DNA from: Paragordius varius
Taxonomy: Eukaryota > Nematomorpha
NCBI GenBank assembly: GCA_964247055.1
Contig: OZ176057.1
Span: 1,178,001 to 1,242,000 of the forward strand
Reading direction: 5' to 3'
Length of the DNA: 64,000 nt
The translations under genes and the position numbers were made by a program. The notes under the pieces were generated by a model. The model was not told the DNA's origin. It made no database searches and saw only the letters and a program-made list of their open reading frames with translations. Positions within the stretch are counted from its first letter, which is position 1, and each line of letters begins with the position of its first letter. Below, piece by piece: positions 57,101 through 64,000 of this stretch.

Positions 57101-58709
57101 GAGAGGAAAGAAAAAAGCTCTGCATCATCTTCCAAAACAGATAACAAGATCAGGGTATCGAAAACGCGCTCCCCTAAAACTGTTGAAAAACTAAAACAAC
57201 CTAGGCAAAGGACATCGCCAGTTACAGAATCTAACGGCTCAAAAGTTATAAGTTTAGTCAAAAAAGTGGTTCCAAACGATGAGATGTCCACTAAAAGTCA
57301 CAAAATCAAAACTTTTACCTCAAAAGAAAAATCGTCAATTGATCAAGGGAAAACTGTTTTACCCATGTCAAGTCAAGACCCTAAACGATATCGAGACTTG
57401 GCGACGTCTTCGCTTAAACGCACAAATCAAACCGAAATTCCAGTCTCATCTGTTAAAGATTCCGTCCGCATTTTCGGAGCCCGGAGTGTCCTTTTAAAGA
57501 CTGATGATAATTTTAAGAAAGGCATATCTTTTGGTCACTCCCTAACAGCTGGTGGTATCAAAAATCCGCCTAAAATCAAAGTTATACTGCATAAGAATCA
57601 AAAACTTGCAGATCCACTCAAATCTACTGAAAACAAAGAATTACCATTGCCCAACACTCCTAAGCAATTATCTTCCGCCGTAATGAATGTTGTCAAACCA
57701 ACTAAAAGCAATAAAAAGTCAAAATCCATAGGAGGAAACAACATTGCAAAAAATATGGACGAATTAACAAATAATTATGATAGAGAGCGTAATCAAAGCC
57801 AACCAAAAATTTTGGAAGAACCAATCAACAATGTTTCTGATGCTATAACACTGCAAGATCCTCATGTGACAGCTTCTGATAACGTTAATTATACCGGTAT
57901 GAATTTATCATATAAGTTTTTATTGGTGATAAATTAATCTCTGAATTATCCCAAGATTTGGTGGAATTAAGAGTAGTTTTTTACAATAGAACAACCACCT
58001 TCTCTCTCGCTCTATATTTGCGGTTTTAAAAATTATTTGATTAATATTTATAACCATTTTTTCATTTTTTATGCGTAGGCCGTTTGCTTAACGTGTTAAT
58101 TGAATTAAAATCCGCGGAATAGCTATTAAGCGTTTTCTTAATAGTCAATATATTTTTATCGAACTTTAGTCTTTAAGATTTTATATATAAACATATTTTG
58201 GCAATATTTCGATAACCACCAAGAATATTACATATTTTGCCGATTATTTACAGATTTGATTTCGTCATTGGTTTCGGCTCATATTTTTTAGATTTTTAAC
58301 GTTTCGTGCACTTTCAACTTACATCATCTTTTAACTAAATATTTTTATTTTATATTTTAACACTTTTTTTGTAGATGACACTTTTGACATCCACGTAAAG
58401 GATGATTATGAAGATCTGAATTTCGAGGAATCCAGCTCTACTTTAAACCAAACAAATTCTTTAGCTGTTACTCAAACATCAAGAATTACTTTACCTAAAA
58501 AAGAGAAAAATATAATCAATTATAACACTGACTATCCTGATAAAAATAGTCGGCAAAAGCATTCAAAAAAACATAAAAAGAAGCATAAAAAAGATAAACG
58601 AGATGGTCGAACTCATGATAGCGGTAGTCGAAAACGTGGACATAAACACAAATCTAAAAAGGAAAAGAAACGTAGCAAAAATAAAAGGAGTCGAAGGTCA
58701 TCAAGTTAA
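40699..58709 (+). CDS. RBBP6: RBBP6 orthologue: DWNN, zinc knuckle, RING and RS/basic tail (about 1,400 aa)
   Basis: Sixteen exons: 40699-40867, 40937-41082, 41908-42062, 42285-42381, 43441-43575, 43972-44082, 45144-45262, 46377-46536, 47405-47450, 48217-48313, 48811-48895, 49239-49426, 50711-50879, 55071-55388, 56023-57896, 58375-58709. The start is MSFIYYKFKSNIEYDTVKFD, the DWNN ubiquitin-like domain; an ATG 14 codons earlier is open but not part of the family. Exon 4 has the zinc knuckle CYRCHIPGHWIQYC. Exon 5 has RIKRSTGIPKSFM. Exons 7-8 have a RING/U-box: CIICGRSVMINPTIVPCCGQ ... RVCPACHESEV. Exons 14-16 are serine/arginine-rich then lysine-rich (HKKKHKKDKR). RBBP6 is a nuclear E3 ligase and a pre-mRNA 3'-processing (CPSF) factor; that is family knowledge. 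All joins agree in phase except 4/5, which is one base out. A polyadenylation signal AATAAA lies at 58866. Confidence 0.92.
41366..41610. repeat. MITE family 2 copy in RBBP6 intron 2
   Basis: Left ATACCAATTACAATTCAAAT; right AGGGTGAATTCGAATTG then GAACTGTAAATGGTATA. The inner ATTGTGTTTTTGGGCTATC matches the family. Confidence 0.65.
42533..43465 (+). repeat. Tandem copies of the exon 5 3' splice site in RBBP6 intron 4
   Basis: The block ACATTCTAGCAATATTGGTG, which at 43431-43450 forms the acceptor and first bases of exon 5, recurs at about 42783, 42901, 43010, 43135, 43261 and 43326, with a more diverged copy at about 42535. Spacings are about 65 to 126 bp. Some copies keep the following exon-like bases (GAGAACCGCATAAACC beside the exon's GAAAACCGAATCAAAAGG). 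Between them runs a shared filler with CACTTTGTAAAATCTTTTAA. Confidence 0.8.
44264..44291. repeat. TA microsatellite in RBBP6 intron 6
   Basis: About 28 bp of TA, close to the left end of an interrupted MITE family 2 copy. Confidence 0.8.
44315..45030. mobile_element. MITE family 2 copy interrupted by a MITE family 3 insertion
   Basis: The outer element reads CACCCTAAAAATAATTTATG then TTTCGGGCTAATATA on the left and resumes ATATAACTCATAATTAATAT on the right, ending GAATTGTAAATGGTATA. The break is at ATATA, which is present on both sides. Confidence 0.72.
44361..44885. mobile_element. MITE family 3, complete nested copy
   Basis: Left CCATTTGCACTTCAAGAGTG; right GTGTTTAAGAACACT then GAAGTGCAAATATA. 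Flanked by the duplicated ATATA of the host element. Length about 525 bp. Confidence 0.72.
45710..45960. repeat. TA run and incomplete MITE family 2 copy in RBBP6 intron 7
   Basis: A 30-bp TA run is followed by CATTTCACCCTTAAACAATT and AGGGCAGCTAATATAACTCA. The right end is missing. Nearby, 45990-46380 has three or four loose tandem copies of a unit with AGACCATCATAGTTTTTTTT and TTTGTAAAAAAAA. Confidence 0.55.
46885..47162. mobile_element. MITE family 1, intact 278-bp copy in RBBP6 intron 8
   Basis: Left TA/CAGTAAAAACTCAAATTATA then TGGACAAAACG; right TTTTGTCCGTATAATTTTAT then AATTACTG/TA. Exactly 278 bp between the TA duplications. The best copy in the window. Confidence 0.8.
47818..48100. 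mobile_element. MITE family 2 copy in RBBP6 intron 9, followed by a 50-bp TA run
   Basis: Left ATACCATTTACCCTTC; right GGGTGAATTTGAATTG then GAATTGTAAATGG. The TA run at 48101-48151 begins at its last base. Exon 10 starts at 48217. Confidence 0.7.
48101..48151. repeat. TA microsatellite, longest in the window
   Basis: About 50 bp of uninterrupted TA/AT between a MITE family 2 end and RBBP6 exon 10. Confidence 0.85.
48590..48720. repeat. Half copy of the hairpin MITE of 28305-28530
   Basis: Shares ATAATTCAGCTAAAATTA, CTTTTCGATTACTACTAG and TCTTTGTCAAACG. The opposite arm is missing. Confidence 0.5.
50290..50520. repeat. MITE family 1, decayed copy in RBBP6 intron 12
   Basis: Left AAATTATACGGACAAATTGG; inner AAAAAAGTATGATGTGTTTG; right end largely lost. 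Confidence 0.45.
53545..53823 (-). CDS. Unrecognised 92-residue open frame inside RBBP6 intron 13
   Basis: ATG to stop on the minus strand. Its composition is more protein-like than random AT-rich frames: LNSELLFIFPKYYFENPND, RYASVLQMLNRNLATFNLYF, RLNIVRNTFHADNAFINLL. No signal peptide, motif or family is recognised. It is opposite in sense to the host gene. It may be an old exon, a mobile-element remnant or chance. Confidence 0.2.
   Translation of the reverse strand: MTKLILSLNSELLFIFPKYYFENPNDFNIANFRYASVLQMLNRNLATFNLYFKAFRTNSKMLQTRLNIVRNTFHADNAFINLLIFTYEIQNY
53835..54195. mobile_element. MITE family 2 copy in RBBP6 intron 13
   Basis: Left ATACATTTTCACCTCAAATT then CGCCCTTGAAC; right GTTCAAGGGTGAATTTG then CCGTGTAAATGGTATA. 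Confidence 0.65.
54277..54570. mobile_element. hAT-like MITE copy in RBBP6 intron 13
   Basis: Left TGATATGCGGTCCTCGAAAA; right GTGGTGGACATTCCTGTTC. Inner GGGCCCGACGTATTTTTTGA resembles the sister copies. A further fragment (ATACGGCCAGAAAAGCCATT) is at 54925-54975. Confidence 0.55.
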
Positions 58710-58869
58710 TACTATTTCGAGCCCATTTAAATTATATGACATATGTATGGAAATTAATTAAATTTATACCATACACTTTCCAACGTGCCTCTGGAAGCAA
58801 ATGAATCGATTATATACGATGCGCATTGAACTATTTATATTATGTCGCTCTGTTGTAAAAAAAAAAATA

Positions 58870-59113
58870 AATGTTAAAAAATTGTGAATATATATTAGTC
58901 TAATTTTCAGCTTGAGTGTTTATGGCATCCAAATTTGTAAAGTGAACAAACGATTTACGGTGGGCTTTTTAACCCTATGCCAAAGTTTAATCTACTATCC
59001 GCTTGGGACCAAAAAAATATGTGTTTTTTTAACTTATTTTATTATCTTGTCTTGTTATTAATTTTTTTTAGATTTTATTGAGAAATTACAAAATATTTTC
59101 ATTGAGCGTAATT

Positions 59114-59144
<31 letters not shown>

Positions 59145-60290
59145 GTAATTTACAGAAATATTTATAGGGCTTACCGTATTCAATAAATAATTTAAATCAT
59201 TTAATTATACGTCGATTGAAGACTTTCTTGAAAAATCATACATGCGCCACCTCGTCCAATAAAGTTAAAAATAAAATTTTAAAATCAAATATTTATCCTA
59301 TGACTAACCTCACACTCCGTAAAAGATACTTGTTTTAAGCAAATCTGCTTAGGATGGTTTTAAGTAATTATTAATTAACTAGAATAGCTAAAAAATAATA
59401 GATAGAAAAAATATGTTGTATTTTTAAAACCAATTTTTTGCATCAGGAAAATGAATTAATCATCGTTTTGACTAAGCACAGCAATTCACCGATTATTGTT
59501 TGTACTTTATTTTTGCAAAAATGTAATTTAACCCAGTTCACTCTATAATTAACGTGATTTATTAATTTGCGAAAAAAATATGTTTATGCTTTATATCAGA
59601 ATATAGGTATAGGTTATATTACTAACGTCCGATTTCTCATAAAATTGGATTATTAATTTACATGGTCTATCGCTAAAATTTTAGAACGTTTAGTACAATA
59701 GAAGGTAAATTATACCTCCTATTTAGGTTTATAAAAATCCTTAACAAAAAAATCCAACAAGTGTTGTTAAAATTCATAAATGAATTATCACCATTTTAAA
59801 TATCTATTTAGGCGATAAAAACCTTAAAATTTTCGGTTGACAGAAATGTCCAGCAGTATCGAATTTTATACCATGCTTTTGAAATCGGGGGTATATAATA
59901 ATACCCTGATGAAATTTATATATAAATATTAGGATTATCATGATGCTTTTGGTTTTTTTGGAGCTTACGAGTGATATATAGTAGTTATTTGCATTTTGTG
60001 GTGATTTTTTGATAATGAGTCGCAATTAGCGCACATTCCTAATATTTTTTTGCCTTATTCCAAAAAATACCATTAAAATATAGGATATACTATAAAAAAG
60101 TCTTATAAAATTTTTTATTAGATGTGTCCAATACTCCCAAATTTTTTCGGTCTTTTAAAATGGGCATCTCTCAAAATAAATGCAAAAATGCCAACGTTAT
60201 AATTTTTTTTAATATATTTTTAATTACGGCATCAAAAAATATAAAAATGCATACTTTCAAAAATTAAATTTTTAAAAAGTTGTTGAGACA
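58870..60290. other. Gene-free spacer after RBBP6
   Basis: A TA run lies at 59119-59144. From about 59840 the sequence is one half of a long-palindrome family copy (ATGCTTTTGGTTTTTTTGG, then TTTTTCGGTCTTTTAAAATG). It ends where the LINE begins. Confidence 0.5.
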
Positions 60291-60299
60291 CAATCCAGG

Positions 60300-63070
60300 C
60301 ATCCAGGAGTGGGTGAGACAGGCATGGTTCCAACCGTCCCTGTCCTTACCGGACGACCCTTACCGCCTTCCTTCGCTTTACACGCCTCAGGGCAGGGAAA
60401 CGCCACTTTCTTGTTGAGTGCTTCTAAGGGTATATACAGTAAAACATGTAGTGCAACAGATAAATTAAAAGTATTGAATTATAGGCAATTTACCCCCTAT
60501 CAAAGTATTTAAGGTTACAGTCTACCACAAACTATCCCCCGGATCCGCCCTTTTCGCAGATAGTCTTTGAAGGCAGCGCTCGCGCCGACGCTGACGTATG
60601 GCGTAAAGTCTCTCCTCTTCCTCTAATAATTCCTTAATTTCGCTGCATCTATTTCTCCAACCCCCATTTAACACTAGGGTGACAAAATTTGGTTCCGCAA
60701 GGCCCACACGTTGCAAGAAAACACACATACGTCCAAGCCATGTTTTTCTGTACTTCAATTAGGCTGGATGGGCATCAAGTTTCCATTCCAAAGCTGCCTT
60801 AAGCGGGCCCATCTCATTATAGCGTAGCTGATGAGCCACCACATGCAGACTTGACAACGTTATTCCCAGCACGAGAGGCAAGGTATCGGTTTTCAAGTGA
60901 AGCCTACAAGTGGCGAGTTGTCACCGTGTTTTGGTTGGAGTATCACCTGATGACTCAACGATTTATTTACAAATACCTGAGCCTGCGGGTATGCTTGATA
61001 GAATTTGGTCACACTGACAAGCCATATGGATCCTATGGAGAATTAGACTTTTAAACATTTTTAACTTCAGCTTTTGACCAATCTCCTTCGAGCGCCATAA
61101 ACAGTGTAAACCCTCAAAGATGAGCCTTGCGGAATGCAACCTGAGTAGAGGTGGGTTGATGGAGAATCCCTTTTTGTCCACCATAAATTCCAGGTAGCGA
61201 AAGGACTCCACGACCTCGAATTCCCTTTCAACAGTATTAAACCTCCTCATATCAGACTGGCCTATTATCATTACCTTATATTTATCATAATTAATATTAA
61301 AGCCAATAGGCGTCAGTTCTGATCCAATTGATCGAGGGCCCGTCCCAGGTTTGGCTCCGAATCTGTCAAGATGCAAAGGTCATTTGCGTAGCAGAGTACT
61401 TGGAAAATGACGTTGGGAGAGGTCGATTGCAACTTTCCTACTATGGAATCCATTGCCAAGTTGAAGAGTTTTGGCGACAGGCATCCTTGCCTCAGACATT
61501 TTTTCAAATAGACAAAGTCCGGCGGGTCGTCTCAACTGCCACACGACTACGTGTTCGGACCATCAAGTGAAGTATAAAGTTTTGTAAATTTTCCTTCATG
61601 TCAGCCCTCTTCAAACGCATGAAGCCTAACTTATATCCACGAAGCCCAGGTAGAGAGGGTGTTTATGGCCCTTGCTTTTCTCGATGAAGATTACCAAAGA
61701 ACAAAATAGGTCCGTTTCCCGCCTGAAACCATAGATTGCATGATGCAGTTCACTGAGGCCTAGACCGTTGGCCAATACTTTGTATTCAGCTATATCTCTG
61801 TAATCATTAGGGCTGGCTGGATTGTCCTGCTTTGCAAAATTAATTATTACACATTCCACCCATTCCTCCATCAGTATGCCACGTTCCAACCAACTGTTGA
61901 TGACAGGTTGGACATTGGCGGTGCACTAATAAAACTCTTTTTCCAACCATCAAATGCGCTGCGGTCTGGTCCTCATTTAGTTTAGTAACAATACCTAGTG
62001 GAAAAGTTTCTTTATCCAACTTTACTGAGGATGGTTATCGATATCATCCTAAGCCGCTTTATTTTCCTCCAACAAACCAATGTAATGGCGGTGCAGAGAG
62101 ACCACATTCTCCTGACTGTCCATGCCTGCCATGAGAGTGCAGACTACTGCAGGGCCCGGGTCATTGAGGCAGGAAGCGAATCATAGAAAAAGTTCCCTTT
62201 ATGTCGTTGCGTTTCAAACGATCCGCGTTGGCTTTGATCCATGCTCTGCGGCGACTCGTTAACACTTATTCCGTATATGAGTAAATTATTTAGTCCCCCC
62301 AAATAACTAATCCTCGAGAAGCATGCGTTTGCCTGTTTTTGGAAGTGAGTTAACCAAGCACAGTGGCCCATTCGGATTGACCTATCAAGGGGCGCGGAGG
62401 AATCCATGTTACTTGTAGCTCAGCGCAGATCAACAGATGATCTCTGTCTACGTCGTTGTAGATCAAACACATTCTTAACCATCGACAGGTCTTCCCTCCG
62501 TATATAGACGAATTTGGGAAGGGCACATATTTCTTGCGATTCTTGTGCACGGACCATGTTGGCCCGGAAGAAAAGTGGTGCTAATCAGTAGATGTTGGTC
62601 ATCACAAAAAGATGCAAGAAGTTTACCAGCCTTGGTCAAAGCAGTAAGAATGTGTCTCCCAATAGACCACGAAAATATGTTTCTTCCCAAGGTGCAGTTC
62701 ACCAAATATTAGGAGGCGATTTCATGCCGGGACCAAATCTAGAATGGATCCTAAATCGTTCAAAATCAGCATACTCCGAGACATCATGTGGGCCGTAGGC
62801 ACTAATAAGCGTATGTTTAGTATTAATTTTTATTTGGAGCTCGGCAAATCTATGAGAATGCGGCACAAAATTAATAACTCGTCCACCTTACCAAGAACCC
62901 AACTCTTCCTTTGCTGCTAAAGAGAGTGAACGACCAATTTTTTGACGACCATCGAAGGTGCAGCGAGTTTCTTAAAGGCAAAGAATTGAAGGGGGTTATT
63001 TGAGCAAATCATTCTTACCTTCGCCAATTTTGTTTTGAATGCCAGGAATATTCCAAGAACCAAACTTGAG
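60300..63070 (-). mobile_element. Near full-length but decayed LINE (non-LTR retrotransposon)
   Basis: Read on the minus strand. About 63060: KFGSWNIPGIQNKIGE, the opening of an APE-type endonuclease. 62705-62500: endonuclease middle (DDQHLLISTTFLPG ... RLYTEGRPVDG). About 61760-61700: HHAIYGFRRETDLFCSLVIF, the GFRxxxST-type reverse transcriptase motif. 61507-61380: RQGCLSPKLFNLAMDSIV (QG box) and VLCYANDLCIL (YADD-like, with N for the first D). 61250-61190: VVESFRYLEFMVDKKG. 60758-60522: KTWLGRMCVFLQRVG ... RRRERCLQRLSAKR, the C-terminus. About 60300-60520 would be 3' untranslated. Many stops and frame changes break it; it cannot be active. GC content is far above the host average. Clade is RTE/CR1-like, not certain, and different from the element at 36 kb. 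Confidence 0.8.
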
Positions 63071-64000
63071 GAGATATGGGTAGATATATGAATACAGTAG
63101 TGAATAATAATAAAATTAAATAGATCGATGATGTTGGAATATAGTTGATTTTCATACTTTTTATTATGCAAACGGTTTAAAAACGCTTTAAGATATAACA
63201 CTTTTTCTAAATTTGATTATGCTAAACACAGAATTTTTTTTATATGAACATTAATTAATCAATATATTTTCACCATTTTGTCCTAGTTTACATATTGGGG
63301 TAGTTTTATGTCTCACAGCCCAATGTTAATAAACTACAGTTTTGAAATTATCGAACACTGTTCTCATGTATTAAGTTAAAAAGTTTATATTTTTAACAGT
63401 TTTGTCTCTTCTAAAGTCTAAAAACAGTTCCAAAACTGATTGAAACGAACAGCTGATATTAAAATCAAAATATATCAAGTTTTTCTAATAATATGTAGGC
63501 AGAAAACTTTTTAAAACTTTTACATTTTCTAACCATAATAAACAATTATTTGCCTGTTGCATTAGCGATTAAAAAAAACATAGATAAAGATGGCGGCAAA
63601 AAGTTTGAGATGAGGGTTTTTTACAATTTTACATTTTAAAAAAATATTTTATAATGCGCCTTGAAGATTCAAGAGATCTATAATTCGGCTTGATACATCA
63701 AGTTCTTTTGAATCAAATTTTAAATCGCTCTGGCATATACCCCGGTAATGGAGTGTTTAAAACTCAGCCAAATTAAAAGCAAACGAATTACTAAATTTTG
63801 AGGTAATGGAAATGTTTAATATCTTCTCGTTTTATAGAAAGAGTGTTTATTTAATATACTAAAGCGTAATCCGTTATCATGCTTCAAATTAATGTAAACC
63901 TCGCCCAAAATTTTGCTATAATATAATTTCGGAAAAATATTTTGATGTCAAAGTTTATCATGTTTTAAATTTATTATACGGCATTTACACTTTTACTAAC
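63070..64000. other. Repeat DNA to the window end
   Basis: 63265-63330 (TTGTCCTAGTTTACATATTG, GGGGTAGTTTTATG) mirrors 230-300. From about 63780 the sequence is long-palindrome family (TTTTGAGGTAATGGAAATGT, then TTATCATGCTTCAAATTAAT). No gene is seen. Confidence 0.45.

Noticed and set aside
60309-60512. 67-residue plus-strand frame starting MGETGMVPTVPVL
   Set aside because: It lies in the GC-rich 3' part of the LINE, antisense to it, and has no coding support.
1-64000. CRISPR arrays, bacterial operons, ribosome-binding sites, rRNA genes
   Set aside because: The sequence is a spliced animal genome. The regular repeats seen are satellites, splice-site arrays and MITEs, not direct repeats with unique spacers.

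Overview
The window is very AT-rich DNA from an animal nucleus: single-copy metazoan genes split by AT-rich introns with GT/AG ends, standard stop codons, and abundant small repeats. The gene set (RBBP6, a swiprosin/EFHD EF-hand protein, ABHD11, a Ly6/quiver-type surface protein, a kelch protein and two antistasin-like secreted peptides) points to an invertebrate. Antistasin-like peptides argue against a vertebrate. I cannot name the phylum from sequence alone.

Layout. 1-3.6 kb is repeat DNA, including two adjacent long-armed palindromes. 3.75-4.8 kb holds a Ly6/quiver-like GPI-anchored protein (+). 7-12.5 kb holds a six-bladed kelch protein (+). 15.6-19.7 kb holds a divergent pair of antistasin-like microprotein genes sharing one intron position and phase. 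24-29.6 kb is a five-exon swiprosin (EFHD1/2-like) gene (+), tail to tail with an intronless ABHD11-like hydrolase (-, 30.1-31.0 kb). 31-40.6 kb is gene-poor, with a 149-bp satellite array and LINE fragments, one with an internal inversion. 40.7-58.7 kb is a 16-exon RBBP6 orthologue (+). 60.3-63.1 kb is a decayed LINE (-).

The mobile DNA is mostly short inverted-repeat elements: a 278-bp family with TA target duplications, two families with TATA-flanked ends, a hAT-like family with CAGGGGTGTCCAAC ends, hairpin elements and long-armed palindromes. Several insertions are nested, and several end within about 20 nt of exon borders.

The most unusual object is a ~620-bp inverted-repeat element in the last large swiprosin intron (27057-27679). 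Each arm carries a hammerhead-ribozyme-like core (CTGATGA, stem II, GAAAC-like segment, six-base stem I and a long outer stem), in opposite orientations. Second is the RBBP6 intron 4, where the 3' splice site with about 25 bases of the following exon has been tandemly copied seven to eight times. Exon joins were worked out by eye from splice signals, reading phase and family knowledge; no search or alignment program was run.
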